DNA of 64,000 nt from Clostridia bacterium (GCA_900759015.1 CAAEUE010000015.1:62001-126000), one strand, 5' to 3'; positions 43,542 to 51,750 are shown, counted from the stretch's first letter. Notes: generated by a model not told the origin, from the letters alone. Numbers and translations are program-made.

Positions 43542-44144
43542 TTATGCAAAAAAGTTTTTCTTTTTTGCTTCACGTCTTTCGTGAAGTTGTTTGAAAAATG
43601 CTCTTGTCTCAGGAGTATCATTTTTCCTGATAGATCTTTCTTCAATTTTTTTGAAAATTTCATCGCTGCAGATACTTTCTGTGATTGCCTTTTTCAAAAT
43701 AATATCTACAGTTTTCTTTGCAACTCCATAACGAATTGCAAAGTCTTCCTTGCTTTTGTCTGTTTCGTCTGCGAAGCTGACCGCCAACTCGAGTATTCTG
43801 CTCTCAGAAAAGCTGAATACTTCCTGTTCCACACGTTTTTTGCGCAGTTCAGAATAATGTGCTTTAGCAGAAAAACTCTGTCCATCTGGTGAGTGTCTTC
43901 TTTGATTTAAAACCGCCCTTTTTTCCATTTGGTTAACTACTGCCTCGCTTACAAGACTATGTATTACAGCATAATCAAGGAGTTCGCTGACTAATTTAAC
44001 AGTCATATCATTCTCCCGTGCCAGGTCGGACTTTGTAATAGCTGCACTTTCTTTGTCTGCATATGCTTCCGCTATTTCTGTTGCCAAGTCATTCAGCTCC
44101 CTAACAGAAAGCATCCTTTCAAGATCCTTAAAATATTTCCACAT
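43542..44144 (-). CDS. Stand-alone gene with duplicated helix-turn-helix-like domain (unit G)
   Basis: 200 residues in two related halves: about 15-100 (SDLARENDMTVKLVSELLDY, then VVNQMEKRAVLNQ) and about 112-195 (EDFAIRYGVAKKTVDIILKK, then IFKKIEERSIRKN), each ending with a basic ELRKKR/LHERRE helix. The repeat resembles a helix-turn-helix plus a basic arm, so DNA or RNA binding is likely. One row (43741-43800) has 29 G/C of 60, far above host genes. Own promoter and terminator. No family recognised. Confidence 0.75.
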   Translation of the reverse strand: MWKYFKDLERMLSVRELNDLATEIAEAYADKESAAITKSDLARENDMTVKLVSELLDYAVIHSLVSEAVVNQMEKRAVLNQRRHSPDGQSFSAKAHYSELRKKRVEQEVFSFSESRILELAVSFADETDKSKEDFAIRYGVAKKTVDIILKKAITESICSDEIFKKIEERSIRKNDTPETRAFFKQLHERREAKKKNFFA

Positions 44145-44183
44145 AAAGTACCCTCCATATGTATTTATTTCAACAGTTACTAC

Positions 44184-44212
44184 CTATATAATTGTAACAT
44201 ATTTCACTCGTT
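44184..44212 (-). promoter_or_regulatory. Promoter of the 44144 gene
   Basis: Minus strand: weak -35 TAGACT, 17 bases, extended -10 TGTTACAAT. AACTGTTGAAATAAAT follows, as in other stand-alone genes. Confidence 0.5.
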
Positions 44213-44237
44213 AAGTCTACATAATTTAGATGCTTTG

Positions 44238-44795
44238 CTAAATATTTCTATTTAATATGTACTTTCCCTTAAATTCGTCTCTTAACATATCCATACTAAT
44301 CCTGTCATAATATTTTCCATCAATAAATTCGCATTTTCTTCTTCGACCACATTCTTTAAATCCACACTTTTTATAGCATGCTATCGCTCTTTCATTAAAT
44401 TCCACAACATCTAATTTTATATTATTTAAATTCAAATAATTAAATCCATAATCCAAAATTAAATTAATTGCCTCTGTTCCATAACCCTTTTCTCTTTCTT
44501 CTACATCACCTATAAATATACCTAAAGTTCCTCTTCTATTTAAATGGTCTATACTTTCCAAACCTACTGTTCCTATTAGTTTATCTTCAGCTAATGTCAC
44601 AATATTAAATGTTGCTTCTTCATCCATATGATTTGCCAAATATTCTTTCTCTTTTTCTAAAGTCATTATTTTACCACTCATGCCTAAATAGTCTGTAGTC
44701 CTAAAATCATTTAACCATTCTGCATACTTTTCTGCATCTTCTATATTTTTAGGTGCTAAATAGATATTTTTACCAATTAATTTTTTATAATACAT
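44238..44795 (-). CDS. GNAT family N-acetyltransferase (RimJ/RimL-like)
   Basis: 185 residues, with KNIYLAPKNIEDAEKYAEWLND, LGIFIGDVEEREKGYGTEAI and FNERAIACYKKCGFKECGR, typical of the RimJ/RimL group. Start at the ATG six bases after GAGGTG; it overlaps the upstream gene by 11 bases. Last gene of a four-gene acetyltransferase-rich operon. Confidence 0.92.
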   Translation of the reverse strand: MYYKKLIGKNIYLAPKNIEDAEKYAEWLNDFRTTDYLGMSGKIMTLEKEKEYLANHMDEEATFNIVTLAEDKLIGTVGLESIDHLNRRGTLGIFIGDVEEREKGYGTEAINLILDYGFNYLNLNNIKLDVVEFNERAIACYKKCGFKECGRRRKCEFIDGKYYDRISMDMLRDEFKGKYILNRNI

Positions 44796-45858
44796 CTTCA
44801 TCACCTCTTAATATTTTTAAATATTTTGTTGTAAATTTTGTTAGTTCATCTAAATATTTCTTATTTTTACCTTTTTCTATAATCCTATTTGCAACTCTAT
44901 ACGCCATTTCATAATCTTCTTTGCTTACTTCTTTTCTATTATATGCACTTTTTAATTCATCTTCATCTAATACATGTATTCTTCCATCTGGTACTATTAC
45001 TACGTCTAAATAGAGATCATCTTCATATGGAATTCCATTCTCTTCTCCTAATTCCTTAGCTATATCAAAATACCATTCAGCTATATTGTCATTCTCATCA
45101 AACATTGTAGTTATACAAAAATTTTCACCATCAGGATATATTTCTAGCCAATTGTAATTATTAGCTAAAATGCATCTTTGTTCTACATCAATTCGCCATT
45201 CTTTTCTAACTTTCTTTATAGCTAATAAAGAGATATTTCCCTTAAATTCCGCATCATCTACTCGTATATTTTTAAAATTACTTTCTAATATATGGTTAGC
45301 TTTATTTCTACCATCAGCATATCTCTTTTTAAGAGTTATCCAATATCTTTGTACTATTTTATTATCTTCAATCACTTCATCTTCTAATTTACCACCATTT
45401 TTTATAATTGTTCTGGCTGATGCTACATTGTTTTTATTACAAGTCATTAACACATTTCCTATACCTAATTTTTTAGCTTCTTGAAGTGCTAATGAAATCA
45501 TTCTAGTGCTATATCCTTTATTTCTTTCAGAAGGCCTTATCGAATCTTCAATATGTCCTCCAAAATTTAATAAATAGTCATTTAATTTGCATCTTATTTG
45601 AATTATTCCTATCAATTTTTTATCTTGTTTTCTAAATGCTAAATATAATACTGATGGAACTCTTCCTCTTTCTTTACTCTTTTCTTCTGATAAATCATCA
45701 TTAATTTTTTGCATCCAAGCTTCAAATGTTTCTTCTCTTTTTAAGCCTCCACCACCAGGTATATCATTTTCATTATTATTTATAAATTCTTCCTTAAAAT
45801 CTTCTATTTGTTCTTTATATTCTTCTGATGGAAATATTAATTCTAATTCATCCTCCAT
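44785..45858 (-). CDS. GNAT-DUF402 fusion protein
   Basis: 357 residues. N-terminal acetyltransferase (about 1-178, with SVLYLAFRKQDKKLIGIIQIR, FGGHIEDSIRPSERNKGYSTRMI, NVASARTIIKNGG) joined to a DUF402 domain (about 190-345, with YNWLEIYPDGENFCITTMFDEN, WYFDIAKELG, YLDVVIVPDGRIHVLDEDEL). DUF402 proteins include nucleoside di/triphosphatases. The combination suggests linked modification and hydrolysis, substrate unknown. Confidence 0.88.
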   Translation of the reverse strand: MEDELELIFPSEEYKEQIEDFKEEFINNNENDIPGGGGLKREETFEAWMQKINDDLSEEKSKERGRVPSVLYLAFRKQDKKLIGIIQIRCKLNDYLLNFGGHIEDSIRPSERNKGYSTRMISLALQEAKKLGIGNVLMTCNKNNVASARTIIKNGGKLEDEVIEDNKIVQRYWITLKKRYADGRNKANHILESNFKNIRVDDAEFKGNISLLAIKKVRKEWRIDVEQRCILANNYNWLEIYPDGENFCITTMFDENDNIAEWYFDIAKELGEENGIPYEDDLYLDVVIVPDGRIHVLDEDELKSAYNRKEVSKEDYEMAYRVANRIIEKGKNKKYLDELTKFTTKYLKILRGDEDVL

Positions 45859-45871
45859 TGTATTTTTCCCC

Positions 45872-46435
45872 CTATAATTTAAACTTTTCTTGTATTATTT
45901 TTGCTGTATCTTCCGCTGAAATATTTGTGTTGTTTATTTTTATATAGTTTTTGTATTTTACTTCTCCTTCATATGAATTTAGTCTATGCTTATCTACAGA
46001 TTTTAATAATTCTTTTTCACTGAATTCTAAATCTCTTTTAGTAGGTTTGTTTTTTAATCTATTCTCAGTTTTATTCCTTTTTAACCTTTCTTCTAATGTC
46101 GTTTCTAATTCAACCACATAAAATTCACCGTTTTCTTTATCATATATATCTTTAATTCGTTGTACCCAATCCCAATCTTCTTGTCTTTCGAAAGCCCACA
46201 TTAATGTAAATATCATTCCTTTTAAATCACTTTTTGCTACTTCCTCAAAAATTGAAAATCTAAACAAATCTGTTAAACGTTCTCTTTGTTCTGACTTAAA
46301 TTCAAAAAACTTTAATGGTAAATCTATTGTTTCATGATTATGCATAAATTTTAACCCTGTTAATTTTGCCAGCTCTTGACCAACTGTCATTTTACCTACA
46401 GCTTGTGGTCCACATATTAATACAAATTTAGCCAT
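45872..46435 (-). CDS. P-loop kinase-like ATPase
   Basis: 187 residues with Walker A GPQAVGKMT, an MHNHETIDL loop and LEERLKRNKTENR as a lid. Resembles small-molecule or nucleotide kinases of the AAA_18/shikimate kinase type. It lies in the GNAT operon and could phosphorylate a drug or metabolite; unproven. Confidence 0.8.
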   Translation of the reverse strand: MAKFVLICGPQAVGKMTVGQELAKLTGLKFMHNHETIDLPLKFFEFKSEQRERLTDLFRFSIFEEVAKSDLKGMIFTLMWAFERQEDWDWVQRIKDIYDKENGEFYVVELETTLEERLKRNKTENRLKNKPTKRDLEFSEKELLKSVDKHRLNSYEGEVKYKNYIKINNTNISAEDTAKIIQEKFKL

Positions 46436-46437
46436 AG

Positions 46438-47343
46438 CTATTCCTCCTTTATCCTTCTAATCATTTTATAATGAGTATTTGTTTCATCATATATTTCAAA
46501 TCCAACTTTTTCATATAATTTCTTTGCTGGATTTTCTCTAAATACTTGTAATATAGTATTTATATTACTTTTTTTGTCTGCTAATAATTGTTCTTTTAAA
46601 ATTTGTGTTCCAATTCCACTTCCTTGATAGGCTTTATCTATGTAAAATAAATCTATAAAATCGTCTCCATCATCATTAATATAATTTGTAAACATACCTA
46701 TTGGTCTATCATTATAAATTATTACTTTTATATAATTTCTTTTTTCTCTTATAAAGTTTTTAAAAAATTCTAACTGAAATTCATCTTCCCAAGGGCCATA
46801 TATTTTTTCTACATACCATTTAAAACATTCCTTTTTAGTCTGATATAAGTAGTTAAAATATTCATCTATATAGTCTTTAAATTTATACATTAACATTTGC
46901 ATTGGTAAAAATCTTATCCCATCAACAGTTTGCTCTTTTCCAGTATCTTTAAAGCCAATTTTATCGTAAAAATCTATTGCAAACGGTGCTGAATTTACTG
47001 TTAGCTTATAATTAGTCCCATTTTTTTCTTGGCAATATTTTTTTGCTATATTCATTAATTCTGTTCCAATTCCATTTTTATGATATTTTCTATCCACAAA
47101 TAACATTGCAACATGAGAACAATCTCTTATACAAACCATTCCAATTATTTTTTCTTTATCTTTAGCAACAAAAATCTTAAAATTATTCTTTAACTGCTCT
47201 AAGATATTATCATAATCAATAAATTTATAAAAATTAGTTACTCCTTCATCTGTATAATCTGGTACTTCAAATTCGTCAAAAACTCTTTTTACCAATTCTA
47301 ATGTTTCCTTTAACTCCTCTTCTTTCATCTCTTCATATCTCAT
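46438..47343 (-). CDS. Tandem GNAT acetyltransferase
   Basis: 301 residues with two GNAT domains: 1-155 (VDRKYHKNGIGTELMNIAKKY, FAIDFYDKIGFKDTG) and 160-300 (IDKAYQGSGIGTQILKEQ, NPAKKLYEKVGFEIYD). Both acetyl-CoA loops look intact. First gene after the leader at 47406-47546, so its expression may be attenuated. Substrate unknown. Confidence 0.9.
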   Translation of the reverse strand: MRYEEMKEEELKETLELVKRVFDEFEVPDYTDEGVTNFYKFIDYDNILEQLKNNFKIFVAKDKEKIIGMVCIRDCSHVAMLFVDRKYHKNGIGTELMNIAKKYCQEKNGTNYKLTVNSAPFAIDFYDKIGFKDTGKEQTVDGIRFLPMQMLMYKFKDYIDEYFNYLYQTKKECFKWYVEKIYGPWEDEFQLEFFKNFIREKRNYIKVIIYNDRPIGMFTNYINDDGDDFIDLFYIDKAYQGSGIGTQILKEQLLADKKSNINTILQVFRENPAKKLYEKVGFEIYDETNTHYKMIRRIKEE

Positions 47344-47405
47344 AATTATTATCCCCTTTTACAAATATATCTCTATTTTAGTATATTATATCTTTTAATA
47401 TATAA

Positions 47406-47546
47406 TAAAAAAAGCCTTACAAAGAAATCTTTAAGACTCCTTTGTAAGACTCGAATTATTCTTATCTAATCTTACTTTAAGTGTAAGTAATTTTTTATTA
47501 CTCTTTACCGCTCAAGTTTATACTTTTAGGTAAACTCTTAAAACAT
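47406..47546 (-). promoter_or_regulatory. Attenuator-like leader of the GNAT operon
   Basis: From the promoter at 47553-47581 the leader contains GTAAGA, which can pair with TCTTAC further on. The same TCTTAC lies in the 5' arm of a strong terminator (GTCTTACAAAG / CTTTGTAAGGC then seven T, 47406-47450). The two folds exclude each other. No known riboswitch is recognised. Confidence 0.6.
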
Positions 47547-47552
47547 AGTTCT

Positions 47553-47581
47553 ATTTTAGCATCTAATTTAAATTACGTCAA
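47553..47581 (-). promoter_or_regulatory. Promoter of the GNAT operon leader
   Basis: Minus strand TTGACG, 17 bases, TAAAAT with TG extension. The -35 overlaps the last codons of the upstream gene. Confidence 0.7.
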
Positions 47582-47975
47582 CCTGTTTTTCTTTTTCTTC
47601 AATTATATTTTCTAAAAATCTAGCAGCATCTCGTACACAATCATTGCATTCTCTTAATACTTTTCCTGTTCCTATTCCTTTTAATTCTTTACAAATAACT
47701 GTAGAATTTTGAGCTTTAAATCCCTGCATAATTTTTCTTATATCTTGATTCGTTTTTAATCTCTGCTTATTCATCATCCCTAAAACAACACCTGCTCCAA
47801 CTATTGCACCACAGGTTCCTTCTAGTGTTCCCATGCCAGTACCAAAAGCTTGGCATATATTAAACATTGTTTCTTCATCAATTCCTGCATAATCACAATA
47901 AGTACAAGCTACTGCTTGTGCGCAATTATACCCTTTTTTCTTTTTATTAACGGCTTCTTCAATTCTTGACTCCAT
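47568..47975 (-). CDS. C_GCAxxG_C_C family redox protein
   Basis: 135 residues: GYNCAQAVACTYC, FGTGMGTLEGTCGAIVGAGVVLG and CKELKG...LRECNDCVRDAARF give the family's spaced cysteines. Members are presumed redox or metal proteins. It follows the rRNA methyltransferase after 15 bases. Confidence 0.9.
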   Translation of the reverse strand: MESRIEEAVNKKKKGYNCAQAVACTYCDYAGIDEETMFNICQAFGTGMGTLEGTCGAIVGAGVVLGMMNKQRLKTNQDIRKIMQGFKAQNSTVICKELKGIGTGKVLRECNDCVRDAARFLENIIEEKEKQVDVI

Positions 47976-47990
47976 ATTTTATCCTCCTTG

Positions 47991-48932
47991 TTAAATTTTT
48001 CTTAATTTTGCTATGAAAAATCCTTCTGTTTCTTTATTAGGCAATATTTTTATTGCTTTTTCTAATCCTAAATTTGTACCAAGTTTGTCTCCTGGTATTG
48101 CATTCTTTATATTTAAATCTATATCCAGCATTTTTAACTTTAAATTTTCTAATGCCCATTTTAAAATATGTTCGTTTTCTTCCAAATTTAAAGTACATGT
48201 AGAATATACCATTATCCCACCTGGTTTTAATGCAGTATACCCACTTTTTATAAGTTTTCTTTGTATTTTTGAAAGTTCTTTTACTGTTTTCATTGACCAA
48301 TTTCGATATGTACCTGCTATTTCTGCAATAAATCTACCTTCTCCACTACATGGTGTGTCTAACAAAACTCTGTCAAAGGTTTCTGGATATTTCTCTCCTA
48401 ATTTTTCACCATAGCCATTTATTACTTCTACATTTGTTGCTCCTAGATTGTTTAAATTAAATTTTAAACGTTCACATCTTATCTTGTCCAATTCATTTGC
48501 AATAATATCTCCTGTATTATTCATCATTGCAGAGATTTGTGTTGTTTTACTTCCTGGTGCTGATGCCATATCCAATATTTGCTCATTTTCTTTCGCGCCT
48601 AACACTAGTGGTGGAATCATACTAGACAAACTTTGCAAATAAATATATCCCTTTTCGTAAATATCTAGCTTTTGAATATCTTTTTCAGTTGCGTTTTTTA
48701 TTACTAATGCATCGTTAAAAAAGCTAACTCTTTCGAACTTGATATTTATCTCTCTAAAATATCTCATTAGGTCTTGAATATTGTACTTTAATGTATTTAC
48801 ACGCAAAGTAGTATTTCTTTTTCCTGCCATTCCAGCTAAAATTTTATCTGCAACTAATGGTGAATGTAAACTATATAATTCTTCTATAAAATCTCTTGGT
48901 AATCTCTTCTTTACCTCCATTACTGAAAGCAT
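47991..48932 (-). CDS. RsmB/NOP2 family RNA m5C methyltransferase
   Basis: 313 residues: SAM motif DMASAPGSKTTQISA, FDRVLLDTPCSGEGRF (motif IV Cys) and MVYSTCTLNLEENE (motif VI Cys). Lacks the long C-terminal PUA domain of RsmF. Likely methylates rRNA or tRNA cytosine; exact target unknown. Confidence 0.92.
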   Translation of the reverse strand: MLSVMEVKKRLPRDFIEELYSLHSPLVADKILAGMAGKRNTTLRVNTLKYNIQDLMRYFREINIKFERVSFFNDALVIKNATEKDIQKLDIYEKGYIYLQSLSSMIPPLVLGAKENEQILDMASAPGSKTTQISAMMNNTGDIIANELDKIRCERLKFNLNNLGATNVEVINGYGEKLGEKYPETFDRVLLDTPCSGEGRFIAEIAGTYRNWSMKTVKELSKIQRKLIKSGYTALKPGGIMVYSTCTLNLEENEHILKWALENLKLKMLDIDLNIKNAIPGDKLGTNLGLEKAIKILPNKETEGFFIAKLRKI

Positions 48933-48955
48933 TAATTTTCTCTCCTTTTTCTATT

Positions 48956-49786
48956 TTAACTTTTATACAAATTTCTTAGTAATTTTATTTCTTTTGCATA
49001 TCCTGTTAAATCATTTGGTGTTTCTAAATAAAATGGCAAATCTTTTAGCACAGGATGATTTATAATTTTTTCAAAATTTATAATTCCTATTGTACCTTCT
49101 CCTATTTTTTGATGTCTATCTTTATGACTTCCTAATTCATTCATACTATCATTTAAATGTATTGCTTTTAAATATTCTAAACCTATAATTTTATCAAATT
49201 CATTTAATACTTTATCAATATCACTTACATCATATCCTGCATCATTTATATGGCAAGTATCGAGACAAACTCCTAATTTTTCTTTTAAACTGACTTTATC
49301 TATTATTGTTTTAATTTCTTCAAAACTTCTTCCTATCTCTGTTCCTTTTCCTGCCATTGTCTCTAACAACACTGTGGTAGATTGATTTTTGGTAAGTACT
49401 TCATTTAAAGCTTTAACAATATATTCTATACCTTGTTCTACTCCTTGTCCCACATGACTTCCTGGATGGAAATTGTACATATTCCCTGGTAGATATTCCA
49501 TTCTTTCTAAATCTTCTTTCATCATGTTTTTAGCAAATTTACGAATATCTTCTTTATCGGAACACAAATTCATTGTATATGGTGCATGTGCTAGTATCTT
49601 AGCAAATTGATTTTTTTTCATAATTTCTAATAAATTATTTATATCTTCTATGTTTAATTCTTTTATTTTTCCACCTCTAGGATTTCTTGTAAAAAACTGA
49701 AAAGTATTAGCATCAATTTTTAGTGCTTCCTTTCCCATATTTTCATATCCTTTAGAAATTGATAAGTGACAACCTATATTTAACAT
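48956..49786 (-). CDS. nfo: Deoxyribonuclease IV (AP endonuclease)
   Basis: 276-residue TIM barrel of the Nfo family: NIGCHLSISKGYENM, NFHPGSHVG, VLLETMAGKGTEIGRSFEE, GVCLDTCHINDAGYD, AIHLNDSMNELGSHKDRHQKIGEGTIG, with the zinc-binding His, Glu and Asp residues. Cleaves at abasic sites. Start at MLNIGCHLS after AGGAGGAAAA. Confidence 0.96.
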   Translation of the reverse strand: MLNIGCHLSISKGYENMGKEALKIDANTFQFFTRNPRGGKIKELNIEDINNLLEIMKKNQFAKILAHAPYTMNLCSDKEDIRKFAKNMMKEDLERMEYLPGNMYNFHPGSHVGQGVEQGIEYIVKALNEVLTKNQSTTVLLETMAGKGTEIGRSFEEIKTIIDKVSLKEKLGVCLDTCHINDAGYDVSDIDKVLNEFDKIIGLEYLKAIHLNDSMNELGSHKDRHQKIGEGTIGIINFEKIINHPVLKDLPFYLETPNDLTGYAKEIKLLRNLYKS

Positions 49787-49863
49787 TTTTCCTCCTAACA
49801 TTAATTTTTATTAATAATAATGTGACATTATTATACAAAAATTTATTTAATTTTGCAAAAAAC

Positions 49864-49892
49864 TTGTATTATGCTAAATATGCTTATATAAT
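49864..49892 (+). promoter_or_regulatory. Promoter of the 49999 gene
   Basis: TTGTAT, 17 bases, TATAAT, four bases, TTGTAGCAAAACGGTTGA. Confidence 0.8.
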
Positions 49893-49962
49893 GGCATTGT
49901 AGCAAAACGGTTGATTAGCATATAAAGGATAGTTTCCTTTTGCTGGTCTTGTAGTTTTAGAA

Positions 49963-49998
49963 GGGAGGTAGTTCTTAATTTATTAAGAACTAAATGTT
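49963..49998 (+). promoter_or_regulatory. Shine-Dalgarno and start codon joined by a hairpin
   Basis: GGGAGG (49963-49968) is 30 bases from the ATG. Between them TAGTTCTTAA and TTAAGAACTA form a perfect 10-bp stem with a four-base loop (49969-49992), leaving six bases to the ATG. Folded, the spacing becomes ideal. Confidence 0.7.
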
Positions 49999-50760
49999 AT
50001 GAAAAAATCTAAATCGCCACCCAAAGAATTAATTGCTGTATCTAAGAATGGTTTTAAAGTTTATTCCCGGTATGGAATTAGGCTTGATAAACATGTTACA
50101 TTAGATATGGTAAAAGAAGTTATCGAAGGTTCATATTTGTATCAGGATATGGAGCGAATTTCTTCGCTCATTCCATATGAACTTTCCGGCAAAGGACATA
50201 AGAGGAGACTAATAGTAGCTCTTATAAAATATAAAGATTCGTATGAAGTTTCAAAAGCTTTCTGGAAACGGAATCTTAAATTTATAGGGCATACCCAAAA
50301 TTTATACCCTGTATATTTTTCAAGGAATTTCTACTGCAATATTGATCTTTCTTTTTTAAAAAAAGAAATTAGTCAAATAAATTTGGAATCCAAAAGTAAA
50401 AATTATAGGGTAAAAGCAGAATCAGTTATTGGTTATGCTGATTTTGCTCCTTTGTCATTCTACGAAGATGTTGATGACCTTGTAAAGGTCGTTCGCTATG
50501 GTGAAAAGCATCCGGTTTATATGGTATTTTCTGCTCCACAAGCAATCCAGCGTCTTTCTATCAACTTCGAAAAGATGGTTGATATAGATGGTGTATTTTA
50601 TGTTATTACTAACATAAGATTTACTGGATTAGAGACTATGCCACGCCCTTGGGAATTAGATCCTGAGGATGACTTGTATTTGCCAGCCATGAAGTTTTGG
50701 CAAAAACATGCATATTGTTTTATGCCAGAAAAAATTCGAAAGAATATAACTTCGTCTTAA
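49999..50760 (+). CDS. Stand-alone gene of unknown function (unit C)
   Basis: 253 residues, predicted alpha/beta; basic first half and aromatic second half (PLSFYEDVDDLVKVVRYG, MPRPWELDPEDDLYLPAMKF). No recognised family or membrane segment. GC is uneven, about half in the last third. Own promoter, hairpin-bridged ribosome site and a 17-bp terminator stem. Unlike the minus-strand genes around it, it is on the plus strand. Function unknown. Confidence 0.75.
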   Translation: MKKSKSPPKELIAVSKNGFKVYSRYGIRLDKHVTLDMVKEVIEGSYLYQDMERISSLIPYELSGKGHKRRLIVALIKYKDSYEVSKAFWKRNLKFIGHTQNLYPVYFSRNFYCNIDLSFLKKEISQINLESKSKNYRVKAESVIGYADFAPLSFYEDVDDLVKVVRYGEKHPVYMVFSAPQAIQRLSINFEKMVDIDGVFYVITNIRFTGLETMPRPWELDPEDDLYLPAMKFWQKHAYCFMPEKIRKNITSS

Positions 50761-50781
50761 CTATTGTTTCAAACCAAACAA

Positions 50782-50830
50782 CAATAAGCGTACTGATTAT
50801 ATTAAATCAGTACGCTTATTGAATATTTAT
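50782..50830 (+). terminator. Terminator of the 49999 gene
   Basis: CAATAAGCGTACTGATT pairs perfectly with AATCAGTACGCTTATTG; the tail AATATTTAT is only moderately T-rich. Confidence 0.75.
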
Positions 50831-50882
50831 AGTACAAAATTTACAACAACATTCTAATTCCTCTATAAAAATACTCTATAAC

Positions 50883-50913
50883 CAGGGAAAAAAGGAACGT
50901 CCCCAAATCCCTG
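50883..50913. repeat. Palindromic GGGATTT/GGACGTTCC repeat
   Basis: CAGGGAAAAAAGGAACGTCC followed by CCAAATCCCTG, eight bases beyond the stop of the flavin reductase gene. Confidence 0.85.
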
Positions 50914-50921
50914 TTAAATCG

Positions 50922-51428
50922 CTATTGTGCAAAAGATGATGCTTTTGGTGGTGTCTTTCCTTTTATTACATTGTGATAATAATCATATGTTAGCACCGGC
51001 TTATCACTTATTATTTTTGCCTCTTCTGCTTCTAATACAAATATAGTATGTGTTCCACAGTCTATTTCATTAATTATATTTGCTTCTATATATGATGATG
51101 TAGCTTGTGTAACTACTGGAATATTATTTTTTCCCATTATATGCTCTGTTCCCTCTAATTTATTAACATCTTTGCTACTTCTAAATCCAAACTTACCAAT
51201 TAATAACATATCTGCATCTTGTGATAACACAGATATATTTACTTTTTTAGATTTTTTCATAGTTACATTCGTATCATTTTCTTTGTTTACTGTTACTAAT
51301 AATTTTGGCTTTTCTTCTGCTGTGGCCTGCACAACAGTATTTACAACGCATCCTGCAAAATGGTCTTCATATTTTGTAGTTATAATATATAATCCATATG
51401 ATAATTTAAAAAATGCTTCTTTTTCCAT
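50922..51428 (-). CDS. Flavin reductase-like protein
   Basis: 168-residue FMN-binding split-barrel domain: FFKLSYGLYIITTKYEDHFAGCVVNT, KPKLLVTVNKENDTN, FGFRSSKDVNKLEG, CGTHTIFVLEAEEA, YDYYHNVIKGKTPPKA. In related Clostridia this domain is fused to rubredoxin; here it is alone. Likely an NAD(P)H:flavin oxidoreductase. Confidence 0.88.
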   Translation of the reverse strand: MEKEAFFKLSYGLYIITTKYEDHFAGCVVNTVVQATAEEKPKLLVTVNKENDTNVTMKKSKKVNISVLSQDADMLLIGKFGFRSSKDVNKLEGTEHIMGKNNIPVVTQATSSYIEANIINEIDCGTHTIFVLEAEEAKIISDKPVLTYDYYHNVIKGKTPPKASSFAQ

Positions 51429-51434
51429 TACTCT

Positions 51435-51749
51435 TCACCTCTTTAATCTAATTCTTTTATAAGATGCAATATCTAATTTTTCACTTAGAACAGTTATATT
51501 TTTATTGTGTTTTATAATATCTTCTTTTTCACTTTTTGGTAAATGTTTTATATAATATTCTAATTTTGAAGCTAGTTTTCTATCTTCGCTACTCCATGCT
51601 GCCTCTAGCTTTTTGGCTTTATGTCTTTTAGTGTATTTGGCACATTTTTCTCCTTGACCAAAATGTTCATCCATTCTTCTTTCTAAATCTGTAGTAATGC
51701 CTGTATAAATTGAATCATCTGTACATCTTAACATATATGTATAATACAT
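51435..51749 (-). CDS. GIY-YIG nuclease family protein (UPF0213/YhbQ)
   Basis: 104 residues; YYTYMLRCTDDSIYTGITTDLERRMDEH contains the GIY-YIG core and catalytic Arg. Single-domain YhbQ/UPF0213 member with unknown DNA substrate. Confidence 0.92.
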   Translation of the reverse strand: MYYTYMLRCTDDSIYTGITTDLERRMDEHFGQGEKCAKYTKRHKAKKLEAAWSSEDRKLASKLEYYIKHLPKSEKEDIIKHNKNITVLSEKLDIASYKRIRLKR

Positions 51750-51750
51750 T

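Noticed and set aside
48037..48300. 87-codon minus-strand frame inside the rRNA methyltransferase gene
   Set aside because: Out-of-frame shadow, very Lys-rich, inside a gene with intact motifs in its own frame.
43542..50760. Stand-alone unknown genes as part of one prophage
   Set aside because: They are scattered among housekeeping genes on both strands, with no structural, integrase or lysis genes nearby.
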